This document shows positions 1-12,059 of a stretch of DNA of 64,000 nt, piece by piece. The notes beneath the pieces were generated by a model. It was given only the letters and a program-made list of their open reading frames with translations, had not been told where the DNA came from and did no database searches. The position numbers and the translations under genes were made by a program. Source of the stretch: Ascarosepion bandense (taxonomy: Eukaryota; Mollusca; Cephalopoda; Sepiida; Sepiidae); contig JBBBDQ010001027.1 of NCBI GenBank assembly GCA_037127315.1, positions 551,001 to 615,000 on the forward strand, read 5' to 3'. Each line of letters begins with the position of its first letter. Position 1 is the stretch's first letter.

Positions 1-640
1 AGCTAGATATATGTTTAATATGAAGAAATAGTTTTAATAATTTTCATTAAACTTTTTATGTTGAGATGGCACAGACGCACATACATATGCACACACAATG
101 AAGTAAAAATGCATAAATTGTAACTTAATATAAAAATAATAAAAATGAGAGAATAAATGCTCAATTGATGATACTTCCTGAAGAGTGGACAGAACAATTA
201 CATATCTGTTTACTTCTCATTTAAAAGAAATCTTTAGGTAACTCCACCTTCAAAAACGTCTGTTGTTTTTTTTTTATTGAGAGCAACTATGACCAATAAC
301 TTTGTAAAAGTCAGGGATCATTTTGACACTGTAGCAATATTATAAAATGACCCCCCCCCCTTCAAAATCAGGCCTGACATGTACATAATATCATGATGAT
401 AATGGCAGTTTCTGTAAATATAGCAAGAAAGCTTCAAGAAACATGCATTGAAGGCACACTCTTTGGTTTGAAACGAGTACTTTGATAGGAAATAAAACCC
501 ATTTCCAACATAACTACATACTCACATGCCATATTAAAACATGGCAAGCTTTTTTTGCTACCCAATAACTGACAATCTTATAAACATGCCAAAAACATTC
601 CATGATATAACGCAAATATATGACGAATCAGAGAAAAATA
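1..640. other. upstream AT-rich DNA, no feature recognised
   Basis: I see no conserved coding frame, tRNA or repeat with a second copy in the window. There are short T and C runs (the C run is near 350). The small open frames have no recognisable motif. Confidence 0.5.
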
Positions 641-644
641 AACT

Positions 645-1140
645 CTCCCCATTGTACTAGAGAGTGAGGATCAATAGTCATGCCGATGACAGGACAGCAG
701 ATAAAAGTGGGGACTGGGCAATTTTTGTCCTTGACCCAAGTGAATGTGTTCAGGTTTGACACATTAAATTTTACATTGTGTCACATCTCATCTCATTGTT
801 GGGGCTGGGATAAATGTACTTTCTGTGGCCGGTGCCAGTGTAGAATTACCTCTCATCTGTGTCTCTGTCTTTGGGTAGGGCCTAACTCAATTGTGTTTCT
901 ATCTGAGCAGAGATTCAGCTTGAGAAAAAATACTGAGAGGTGCCCAGTCCCATGGAACAGTTGGTTATGGCTATACTTGCCTTGTTGCACTAGAGATGGG
1001 AGATTGGTAGTCATACAGATATCAGTACAACTGACAGGGGCTGGGTAATTTTTTACTGGGAGTACACAGTCAGGTTCCTCGCATTAAATCTAACCTTGTG
1101 TCACATCATGTCTTAGTGGGGGAGATGGGGTATAGACTAC
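645..1140 (+). repeat. dispersed repeat E, two tandem diverged copies
   Basis: Two units of about 160-250 bp lie in tandem (about 650-850 and 990-1135). Both share a core with CACATTAAATTT/CGCATTAAATCT followed by a TTGTGTCACATC motif and a GTGGGG or GTTGGGG string. A third copy lies at about 10855-10985. The open frame across 680-1048 encodes nothing recognisable and is explained by the repeat. The element class is unknown. Confidence 0.5.
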
Positions 1141-3899
1141 TTTTTGCTGCCCAGATAACTAAAATCAAAGTGTAATATCTGTTCTAGAAGCTGACAACCA
1201 GCTCACAGCTCCACCCATCATCAGTAGCTCCAGCTCGTCATCAGCTGCCTCTCCAGATCCAACCTTTTATAAAAGCAGCAACAATATGCAAAAAATTATC
1301 TTTTTCAGGATGACACTCTCCAGCTACTGCAAAACTTTATTTTTTTTTTTATGGTGACTCTAGTAAAATAAAGTTCTTAATGTCTCTTGGGTCTGCATTC
1401 CTTTTTGGTTCTGAAATTAGGGTAAGTAAGTATAATTGCTAGGGTAAGTACAATTGTTAGGGTAAATAAGTATTCATTGTTGAACTCAAGTCAGCCTTGT
1501 GCAAGAGTTGGAACAATCAAAGGTAAGTTTGCATTTATTTTATTGTTGGAAGGTTTAAATATGATTCTGAGATGTCCAGTTTCTTTTCCTTGGTTCAGAA
1601 GTTAAGGTATGTCAGTATAAGCATTGTTACAATGATTGCGTTCAGGTCAGTCTTGCGCTGATTTGGAACACCTAAAGAGAATGCTTGACTTCATAGGTTG
1701 AGGTTTTGCAAGCCTATGTGTTAGAAAGTGAGAAGAGAGTTCAGTTGCCAGTGAACAGGAGAAGATAATATTCACCAGTGGCAATGTAATTACCACATGG
1801 TTCTACATCTTGGAGCAAAAAAGAAGAAAGAGAGTGAATGAGGAAACATTTGCCTTTTTATAGACTTCAGCAGTGCCACATTGGACGAAACCAAGTGGAG
1901 TAATCATATTTCTAGTTTATTTACACCTACCATCATGGGAAAATGTATTTCTTTTTTTAATTTATTATTCATTATTATTATTTATTGATTTTATTTAATT
2001 TTCCTACAGAAGTATATGAATATATTTTTATAATAATAGCTAATAGTTTGTTGAAGAAAATTTTGTGATTGAGAAGTTGTAGCTTTCAGTTTGGCAGGAT
2101 TCAAGTTTGCACTGTGAGATGAATGAAGCGAGTGATTGTTGTCTGTTACAGAATGTGAACTGGTATATGCTTCTGGATGAAGAACTGAATGAGGAGATGA
2201 AATCTAGAGTTTAAATACGTTTCAATGTGGCCCAACTTACCTAGATGGGAAAATTGTGTCACGTGCAGTAATATTTTTGTGGAAAAAATTAACCAATCAA
2301 ATTGCAAGTTTTAAGAAAATTAAGAAAGCTGGCTGGCGCCACTTTTCAACAAAAAGTGCACAAAATTTGATTAGTGAAAATCAAGCAATAATTGTAACAA
2401 AGCTGCGATTTGTAAATAGTCTTATGATACTAAGCAGTCTTTGTGAGGGATGTCGCACATATCTATTGAGCTCATTTCAATTTCCCACAGATTTTGAAGC
2501 AGTAGGGTGCATGTTCTTTGGATGTCGGGGGTCACCAGTGATACTATAGAGAGATGGTTAATGTTTTTTGAATTGGCCTTGTGTCATACATAACTGAACT
2601 CCCTACAACTTAGTATTATTCGCTATCATCAGAAGGTTGGAGATTGGAATGTGTGACTTTGTGGAAGAATAAAAGTATACCTTTTGCATGTTTAAATAGA
2701 AGTTTATTAATGGGAAAAAATAACATGAATTGGTAGAAGTTAAACATATCAAGAGTTTGTAGTGTTCCTTGCAAGAGTGAGTTTATGTGTACGAAGACAG
2801 GAACGTATGTATATATATTTATGAGTGTTTGTTGGGTAGGAGTGTCTTTGAAGTATTCGCTCAGTGTGAATGGTGAAAAAGGAAGGTGAGACAGAGACAA
2901 TAATAATGATCGCTTGATGTTTGTCAAGGGTATGTGATAATTGCTCGTCATCTTAACTCTCTGACAACAGTCGTCTTGTCTCATCTTTTATTTTATTTGG
3001 GAATTCACTCCCAGATGTGACTCTGGCCTTTCCATTGGACGACAAACATTTCGCATTGAGGTTTGAAATTTCGCGAGTTTTATGTGTGCTAAGCAAAGTT
3101 TGTAAATTCGAGAAAATTTGTTTATTTCTAACAATGAGTCAGTGTATTTGAATGTTTAAATTTAGAACTTGTTTTGTTCACTACAAATTAAGTGAATATA
3201 TTTTTATAATAACTGCTTTTTATGAGCTCAACAGGATTATCTTGCCCAAGTGTTTGACACAAAAAGGAATATTTTGTTTTTGTGGAAGCTTGTTTTTTAA
3301 ATTTTCTATTATTATTATCTTTTTAGATCATTTAAATGTAAATTTCTTCAAGATTTCAAACTGGAATAAGAATCTTGCATTTTTTTATTTGCATCATTCG
3401 GAATATTTTGAATAAAAGACTTGACATACTGTCTTCTTCTTTTTTTCCTAATAATCATTTTACTAATCTTTATTTGTAATAATAAAAAATTAACGATTTA
3501 GATTTTAATTATTAAATTTTGATTACTACAAATTTTAGCATTAATTATAATTACTTAGGAAAACAAAGAAAGAAAGCTTACCGAAATTGATCATTTTAAA
3601 AATGCAGTTTTAACAGATGTTTCCTCATTTTCATCTTTTTTCAAAATTGCTTTCTATGGCTTCGCATTTTATTTTTCTATAAGCATAAAATTATCAACAG
3701 TTGTTAATTTATTTTAAAGTGGCTTTTGTTAGGTTTGTTCAATTTGACGAAATTTAAAAAGATAACTTTCTCGTTTTGGCAAGCGAAATACTTGAAATAT
3801 AGAACTAAATAGATAAAAAAGGAAAAGAAAATAAATTTTAATGAAAACTTGAGCTAAAAATACTATTTTGTTTAATTTAATTTTCAAATAAATCAGCAA
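1141..3899. other. intergenic DNA upstream of rab20, no gene recognised
   Basis: AT-rich sequence without a recognised domain. Small open frames at 2256-2549 (+) and 2616-2984 (-) lack family motifs, and I found no splice partners for them. A poly-A signal-like AATAAA occurs near 3413 but no upstream gene was found to use it. Confidence 0.4.
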
Positions 3900-3965
3900 A
3901 TTTGGCGCGAATGACGTCATCAAAGTGCGAGTCATGTGATTCAAAATGGCCGAAACGCGTTACCA
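3900..3965 (+). promoter_or_regulatory. probable rab20 promoter (CRE, M-box, YY1-like)
   Basis: This short CpG-containing island lies in AT-rich DNA about 360 bp before the exon 1 ATG. It holds a perfect cAMP response element TGACGTCA (3912-3919), an E-box/M-box TCATGTGA (3932-3939) and CAAAATGGC (3942-3950), which resembles a YY1 site often found at TATA-less start sites. No TATA box is evident. A pyrimidine-rich acceptor-like sequence ends in CAG at 4305, so a non-coding 5' UTR exon could start here and splice to 4306. The promoter role is inferred from position and motifs. Confidence 0.45.
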
Positions 3966-4315
3966 GAGAAGTGACAATATTTGATTTAGGACAGAAAAAG
4001 AAAGGGAAAAAATACTGATTTTTTTTTTTCTGCTTAGGTCTTTACTCGTTTATTCCCCCTTTTGTCACTTCAGTAATCTTTCCCTGCATAAAACACACGA
4101 TTAGACTTAAAAAGTGCTGATGTGTCCATCGTATATAAAAAAAATATTAAGTTAATTAAGGCGTTTTCAAGTGGTTGTCATTTCTAATAATAGTGACTTA
4201 ATTTTTTTTTTTTAAAGAACTAATGAAGTTCTTTATAATTAATAGTAGTAATAACCAAATATAAATTATTTAAGATTTTAAAATTCATTTATTCTTCAAC
4301 TCCAGAGACATACTG

Positions 4316-4341
4316 ATGAACTCGGAAAGGAAGAGAAAAGC
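4316..4341 (+). CDS. rab20: rab20 coding exon 1
   Basis: ATG at 4316 opens MNSERKRK plus two bases of an alanine codon, followed by a consensus donor GTAAGT at 4342. The split codon GC|A is completed by the first base of exon 2, giving RKADLKVVILGD. This aligns with the basic N-terminus before the first beta strand in Rab20. The CRE-containing island lies 360 bp upstream. Evidence is phase, donor quality and position; no transcript was seen, and another first exon inside the 20-kb intron cannot be excluded. Confidence 0.65.
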
Positions 4342-7300
4342 GTAAGTTTAATTCTTGTTTAGTTTCACTTACGAAAGAAAATATGATTTTTTTATTAAAT
4401 CAAGAAAAAAATAATCACACACACAGAAAAAAAATTTCTTTTTTTTCCTTTTTCGTAGTTTAAAATCGTGATTTAAGCTAATTTTAAAGTAGAAACGAAG
4501 TGCAATGTAAAATCTGAAAACATTTTTCCTCTCCAGGACGATATCGTGTTCAAAATTGATCTATCTTTTCTACAGAACTTTTTAAAATTAATAACTAGGA
4601 AAAAGAAAAAAAAGCATTAAAAATTACTGGGTGTACCCAGACTGTTGAAGTGTTTGTTAATTTTGTGTTTTTTTTTATTTTTTTATCACGACTACCAGAG
4701 AAAAGCTAATTAATAATATAATTTGTGAGTAATGAAAAAAAAAAATGTTTACGATTCTTAATTCTTAAATTTTATTTATAAATAAATTCACCCATGCCCC
4801 CCCCCCCCCAAAAGAGAAAATAATTGTCCATTATTTTTATTTACTTGCTAAAAATTTGAAATAAAATGATCCTGTTCTCCCTCAATAAAAAAAAATAAAA
4901 AACAAACGAAAAAAAAAAATTTTCTTCGCTATTTTTTTTTCTCAACATCAAACTTAGGATTTTTTATGTAAATAACAAATAAAATGTCTTGTTTTCTTTA
5001 TTAATTTTAATAAAAAAAAATTAAATGTGTCTGATTAAAAAATAAGCAATTATTTAGTTGACACAGGTGTCTGTTTATTTTCCCTATTAAAACGACGTTC
5101 TTTCTATGGCACAATAATGAAATAAGATCATAAGAAAGGTAGTTTTTTTTTTAATTACTAAAATAAAGTACCGTTACCATAAATGCCATATATTGTTGAA
5201 TTACGGTTGACTCGTTCTACGTCCTTTCAGTGTCCTGAAACATTTTTTCTGACAATATTTTTCACTCAAACTTAGTTTTAAATTAAAACTTTTTTAATCT
5301 TAATAATTGTTAAAATAGTCATAGTACGATTAAAAAAAGATATAGGTATCTCCAAAATTTGCTAAAAAAGACCTCGCAATGATGAAAAAGTCTCCCAAAC
5401 TTGATAAAAACAAAGTTTTGTTGTTGAAATGTTTATTATTAAGAGGAAAGACCAAATTTTTTAATTAAATTATTTAATCCTTTCTAGGACATTCAACATT
5501 TTGGTTAAAAATCTTATTTTTCTTGCATCATCAGGTGGACTAAAGCTTAGTATAGGGAATTTTAGCATTTTTTTGTTTTTAAGTAAAATAACACATTGGT
5601 TTGGAAATTCTTGTAAAAATCAAATGATTGTCAGACTTTAATGAAATTTTCAAGAATTATTCACAAATGAATGAAAATATTTTTGAAATATTTTTTTTTT
5701 ATACATCTGTTATCCCCACTTAATTAATTTTATAAAATTTCAAGAAATTAAAATTCCAGCTTATTTATATTCGTTAAAGCAGGACTCCTTGTGGAATTGG
5801 AATCATCAATTTGTTATTTTTCTCAAACAGAAGCACCATTTACCGAAAATCTACATTGATTTTATATTTTTTTTTTTCATGTGCCATATCCCTTCAGGAC
5901 ATAGACGATCATAGACTTCTTACCTGGCCCTGTCTCTTGTCATTCTCAATATTTTTCCTCTTAATATCTCTCCCAAACTCTGGTCCGCCATTCATTTGCT
6001 CAAGCTTATCAAATGTCTTGCACTTCTTTCTCCTGTCTCTCTTTCCTTCTATCTGTCTTGTGAGTATTAGATTCTCCAGGCCCTCCTTCCTCATTACATG
6101 TACCAGGAACCTCGGCTGTCTCTTCCTGATGTTAATTATGAGTTTTCTTCTTGTTTGCATCCTCTTCAACATCTCATCATTGCTCACATGTTAGGTCCAT
6201 GTTATTTTCAGCATTCTTCTGTAGAACCACACTGCCTTGAGCCTCTCCTTCATCCTTGAAGAGATCGTCTAACATTCACTACCATACAGAAGGACAGATA
6301 TCGCATATCAATTCAGTGCTTTTTTTCTGTGTTTCCAATGAGATTTTCCTGCTTTTTGGTACTCTGGTTAACTTTTGAAATGTGTTGTTGGCGATGCCAA
6401 TGCATGTTCAAATCTCTGTGTCACACTTTCCATCCTCTGTCAGAACACTTCCAAGGTATTTAAATTTCTTGTTTTATTTTAGTTTCTCTGACCTGTAGTT
6501 GGGATTTTGGGGCCTTCTTAATACTGATGACCATACATTTTAGTTTTCTTCAAATTTATGCTCAGTCCTTTCTTTTCGCTTTCTCTTGCTACCTTTTGTA
6601 GGAGGTCCTGCATTTTCTTTTCCATGTTTGCTATCAGCACTGTGTCATTCATTTTTCTTACATTATTGAGATTGTGGCTGTCAATTTCTCTCAGAATTGT
6701 TTTGCTGTATAAGTTGAATAGATCCAGATAGAAAACACCTCCTTGTTTTATACCCTTTTCTATTTTTATACTAGCAGTATAGCCCGGTGTTGCTTGTGTG
6801 TAATGAAAGCTTTAAAACTAATTCATGGTCCTGGAACTCAGACTCTTTGGACGTTGGCACGAAAGACTAAAAAGCAATAGTTGTTTCCAGTTAAAGTGAA
6901 ACCATAGACTGAAAGAAAAATGAATGGATGTAAGTCAAATTTTGGTTTATTGGTATCGATATCAAATTTGCTGCACTATTGTAAGAACTGCACACTTGAA
7001 ACTTCTGAATATCATTTCTTATGTCTTTGTCTATGAGTGTATCAAATTTGATTAAAATCAGACCACTCCTTCTATAACCCGATTTTTTCGATTATCGATT
7101 TTCGATATTTATTGGGGGTACCTCAACACAAAACCTACCTAAGAACACTCACAGATGCATATAGTACAACTGTGTAAATTTTCAAGAAAATTGGTTCAGC
7201 CGTTTCGGAGTTTATAGGTAACGGATACACACACAGACAAAGTTCCATTTATAAATAAGTTTAGATTAGATTTAGATACCTGCTGAATTCACTTCCTCTT

Positions 7301-10300
7301 TGTACGCAAGCAGTTTGTTGCCAATATAGATTATTGATTATCCTAATGTCTTTTCTAAAAATTTCATGGTTGTCGAGCATCTCTGTCAAGTCCTTGTGTT
7401 GTACTTTGTCAAATGCATTTGCGTAGTCTATGAAGCACAGATAAAGGTCCTTCTTCATTTGTATTGCTCTTTCAGATAGCATTCTTTTTTTTTGTTATCT
7501 TTAACAAAGCCACACTGTTCTTGTCCTATCTCTGGGCCAATTCTGCTGTGCCCTCTGTCTATCAGAATCCGGATGATAAGTTTTATTATAATACCCATTA
7601 AGCTGATTGTTCAGTGGGGTTCACATTCCTTTGCACCTGGCTTCTTAGGTAGTGCTATGAAAATTGATCTGGTTTGGTCCTCCGATATATTGCCACTGTT
7701 GTAGATTTTCATTATTTCTGTGATTCTGTCTATGCCAAAGCCGTCTAAGGACGTCAGCATCTCTATTACAATACCATTGGGTCCTCCAGCTTTGTTTCTG
7801 TTCATTTTGACCATTGATGATTCCACTTCAGTTTTCAATATTTTTGGTTCGTCTGTATTTCTGTGTATTGCTGATTGTTCTCTCTTCACATCTTTGAAGT
7901 ATTTTTTCTTTTTCTAGTATGAGTGTTCCATCCTTTACTTTTATACATCCTGTTGCTGAGCAAGTCTTTTGTCCTATTAGTTCCTTTATATCTTTATGCA
8001 TAACTTATGATGGTAAACTGCATGCGGCAGCAAGGCCTCTGATTGAGAGGTTGTGAAGAGCATGGTAGCACCTGTTGGGATCCAGCTATGGGTAAATAGT
8101 TAACCCCCAAACTGGGATCAAAACACTATGAAAGTATAAAAATAGACTTTTATGCGCATTGTGGTGGAATGAGAAATTGGAGCAGAGTTCGAATTCCAGG
8201 TGAATTCATTGCATTCATTTACATGCAAATACCCTTGGGAAAGGTATTAATCTGTCTCTTCCTTCCAGTTATGGGTTAAATAACAGGACAGATTGGGTTC
8301 TATAGCCTTGCCTGGCAACCAGTCTACCACAGAAAGCAATGGCAACCTACTGTGGGATAATCTTCTGCCCAGTCAGTCATGTCTCTTTTGAGACATGATC
8401 GCCCAAGCGTGTTTCACGTATGACACTTAACTGACTGATACATAAAAATAGACTCTTATAGACATATCTACGTAAAAATAGACTCTTATAGACATATCTA
8501 CGTAAAAATAGACTCTTATAGACATATCTACGTAAAAATAGACTCTTATAGACATATCTACGTAAAAATAGACTCTTATAGACATATCTACAATTTTGAA
8601 GGAAAAATATTACCAAAAATATATTATTGAAGGGAAAAAAATTATTACCATCAATATATTATTGAAGGGAAAAAAATTATTACCATAACACATTTTTAAA
8701 GGAAAAAAAAATTATTGCCATGATTCATTTTTGAAGAAAAAAAAATTATTGCCATGATTCATTTTTGAAGGAAAAAAAAATTATTACGAGCGATACATTC
8801 TTAAATATAAAAGTAGAAGACATCTTCAGTTTCTAAAATAATGAAAATAAATTTTATCAAAATCTGACTAAATCAATCTTCTCACTATAACCGAACATTA
8901 AAAACAAAAACAAAAAAAAACTTAAAACCCTACCTTTTTGGCATTAAATAACCTACAGAGGTTGATATGCCATTAAACAAAACTCAAATCTTTCTTTGTC
9001 ATGCTCAGTGTCTTTCCTTTGACACATTTGTCAGTGAGACATCTTTCCTTAGCTTGTCTGCATTTGCTCCTTATTTTCTTGTGTAGTTTTCTGTATTCTG
9101 TTTCATATCTGGCATTATTTTCTGTCATGTCAAGAATCTCTTCACTGATCTACTCATTTTTCTTCTGATGTGCTTTTTCCTATGGGATGGTGTCATTCAC
9201 TGATGTCACTAGAGCTTCTTTTAATGTGTCCCATTTTGAGCTTTCGTTTCCAAGTTGTCCCTCGTATTTCTTTTCATGCTGTCTGTGTACATTTCCTGCA
9301 GGTTTGGGTCATTCACAAATCTATTGCACTGCAGTTTTAGGGCTACATTAGGTTTCTTTAATCTCCATAGTTTTATCCTTAATTTGCATATAGTAGGCAG
9401 GTGGCCGCTTCTACAGTCAGTACTTGGGTAGGCTTTGCAGTGAAGGATTACATTTTTGAATCTCTTGTTGATAATAATACTGCTGCCATATCTAGTCGAG
9501 TGCTCCTGCTATCCACCTAGGTGTCCTTGACAAAATCCAACGGAGAATCTGTAATGTGATCGATTCCGACTTGGCAGCTCGGATACAGTCACTTTCTCAC
9601 CGGCACAATGTGGCTTCCCTGTGTCTCTTCTACTTTTACGGCTTCTGCTTCAATGAACTTAGCTCACTGGTGCCTCCTATATATAAATTTACTTGAGCCA
9701 CAAGATTAGCAACTAGGTCTCACCCGTTTACTGTGAAACCAATAAATTGTAAATGCAAATTCTACTCCAGCAGCTTCTTTTCTTGCACTTCCTGCCTGTG
9801 GAATTCCTTTCCATTTACTTGCTTCCCCGACAGCTAGAATTTCTAATTTCTTGTGATTTGCATTGTGCTTTGGCATTATCTAGCATGGAGTTGAAGGATT
9901 CTTCTGTACTTTGTGTTGTCGATGCATATACCACTATAACTGATATATTGAGAGGCCTTCCTTTCTGTTTAGTCCTTGGCGAATTTAAATTATCAATTTG
10001 TTTTTCTCAAACACTTCACTGAAAATATGCAATTATTTAATGACATTATTTAATTAGAAAAAGCTTTTAATTTACTTTATAAATAACATATATTAAGGAA
10101 ACTATTGTCTTAAGTAAAAAAAAATTTTTTTTTTTATAAATAATGAATTTTTATGATCTGTTTTTATTTATAAAAATTTTAATTAGAATAATTTAAGTTT
10201 TAAATCTTAAAATTCTGTATTAATTTTACCATTTTAGATGATATTAAGTAAAAACTATATTTACTAATTCTAAATGTAAAAGCTTAGTACAAATCATCAT

Positions 10301-11083
10301 GCACCAATATATTTAAAAGAATTTTAAAAACTTTTGTGTATATAAACATGCTGATTAATGTAGATATGGAAATTCATATACAACATCAACAAATCAAAGC
10401 AAAAACTACAATAACTTTAAAACCAGAAAGTATTTAAAATTCAATAAAACATTAGATTACGGAAGATATTTCTTTAAGTTTTAAGGTTACTGAGTACTTA
10501 AAAATTATATATTAAAGCCTCTTATGTTACATTTAATTATTTTTTATGGCTGAAGCCTCTATAGAGGAGCAAAATTTGCTGAACATCCATCTGTCATCAA
10601 TTTGTCAAGCATTAAAAAGCTTAAATAAACAGCTACTGCTGTGCTGAAAAAAATGCATTTCTGCAATATTTTAAATTAAAATTTCATAGCTTGTTGAGAA
10701 ATGTCTGCTTATTTAAACTTCCTTGATGACATGATTTGTATTTACTTTGATGAGGAAACTAATTGCAAAAAATTCCATGTTGGACCTTCTGCCTCTGAGC
10801 AGAAAGGAACCTTAGGCTATGCCTAAGGGAAGTCTTATTTGAGGGAAAAACAAACAGGGACCCAACCCTGCATAAAGCAGGGTCTACAGGAAATTTTTGT
10901 TCGGACTTTCTCACATTAAAAATTGGCCCTGTGCCACATCCAGCTTCAGTGGGGAGGCCTTTGGTAAATACTGTAAGGAAACTTATTTTATTTGTTAAAG
11001 TGATTGGTAAAATGTCAATGTCTATTAATACCTACCTGTCCTACCTTTGAAATATCTATTTTAAATCCAAGTTTGTGTGTATG

Positions 11084-11119
<36 letters not shown>

Positions 11120-12023
11120 GTTTAAAAAATATTTTTGATGAATACACATATTTGAGTAGATACTCTGTTTTTCATAATTAAGCAGTATATTTATTTATAT
11201 CTACTGGCCTAAGTAATTGAGAAATCTTGTTAGGAAAATGTGTTTTCCGGCAGTATTCAAACCTGCGTTCCCTAAGGAAACTGTCAATATATGATAAGAT
11301 AAAGAACAAATAGGAAACGTTTATCAATCTAACATGTTTCACTTTTATTAAAGCTTCGTCAGATATTGAGAAAGAAATGGATCAAATGACAGACTTTAGC
11401 ATCTTTTTATGATTTTTTTTTTGGTCCGTTCTCATTGGTCAGATACATGTCAATTAAAACTGTCGATAATTCTATATGTTTGTAAGTTTGTGAGGAATAC
11501 TTGTCTGTTTAAGTGGGCTTCGGATGGTAATGTGTGTTTGTAATTGTGTATATGTGTAGGTCAGATGGCAGTTTGTGATTGTGCATGTGTGTGTGTTTAG
11601 TAGTGGATCTGTTGTCTTTATCTTTGTGTGCATCAGTTAACACAGTGGGGTGTTGCAGATTTTGGTTGAATCTTTTCGAGCATGTACTCATTGTATTAGA
11701 TATAAGTTAGAATCTTTAAGAATGGATTCATAGAAAGATAGTGATGTAATGTTTTAGGTGTGTGTTTATAGTTGGTAGTAATGATGTTATTAAATTTTCC
11801 GTTTATTTTCTCCTTAAAGAATTATGACCTTTTTGAATTAGTGGAATTAGTGACATCAAAATTATATCCAGCATCGTTTTTGATGTAAAACGAGGGAGTT
11901 AGATCATTTGTCCAGACACGAGTTTCTCTTGTGTTCATAGATACAAGCTTTTAGATCATGTGATATCTCTCCCAAAAAAAAGAAATTAAAAATATAAAAT
12001 GGTGACAATTCATTCATCGCACC

Positions 12024-12059
<36 letters not shown>

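Larger units (their letters stand above)
8003..8997 (+). repeat. dispersed repeat C, copy 1, inserted in the LINE
   Basis: It shares GGTAGCACCTGTTGGGATCC, a GGGTAAATAGTTAACCC-like string, TAAAAATAGACT and ACCTTTTTGGCATTAAATAA with copies at 18189-18537 and 28261-28617, and weaker matches with 31695-31985. The 3' end in all copies is near ACAAAACTCAAA. This copy is expanded by a SINE (8153-8438) and by two tandem arrays. It contains no protein, so it is probably non-autonomous; no terminal inverted repeat was found. Confidence 0.65.
5830..9991 (-). mobile_element. RTE-like non-LTR retrotransposon, 5'-truncated, multiply invaded
   Basis: On the minus strand, degraded endonuclease-reverse transcriptase pieces appear in order: end of the endonuclease (9990-9815, NISVIVVYASTTQSTEES; 9510-9000, SSIIINKRFKN and a degenerate SDHNP motif), RT fingers/palm (7889-7274, NRNKAGGPNGIVIEML and LYLCFIDYANAFDKVQHKDL), the palm core read as MNDTVLIA instead of YADDTVLIA (about 6680-6650), and the C-terminal region (6300-5909, NDEMLKRMQTRRKLI and RFLVHVMRKEGLEN). 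Stops and frameshifts are present. The direct repeats 5805-5829 and 9992-10013 (ATCAATTTGTT...TCTCAAACA) look like the target-site duplication. The RTE/BovB-like class is recalled from family features. It lies antisense in rab20 intron 1. Confidence 0.8.

Noticed and set aside
680..1048. 122-codon open frame (+)
   Set aside because: It lies across two tandem copies of repeat E, has no known motif, and contains unusual cysteine/tryptophan runs typical of a chance frame.
2620..2645. Hammerhead-like CTGATGA on the minus strand
   Set aside because: No GAAA at a suitable distance and no paired stem II. The same holds for CTGATGA-type strings near 1213, 21170, 39415 and 60560.
5811..6194. 127-codon open frame (+)
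   Set aside because: It is antisense to the C-terminal part of the RTE-like LINE, which carries the recognisable motifs on the minus strand.
8377..8616. Protein with RRYVYKSLFL repeats (-)
   Set aside because: It is the translation of the 30-bp tandem DNA repeat inside repeat C, with no promoter or homology.
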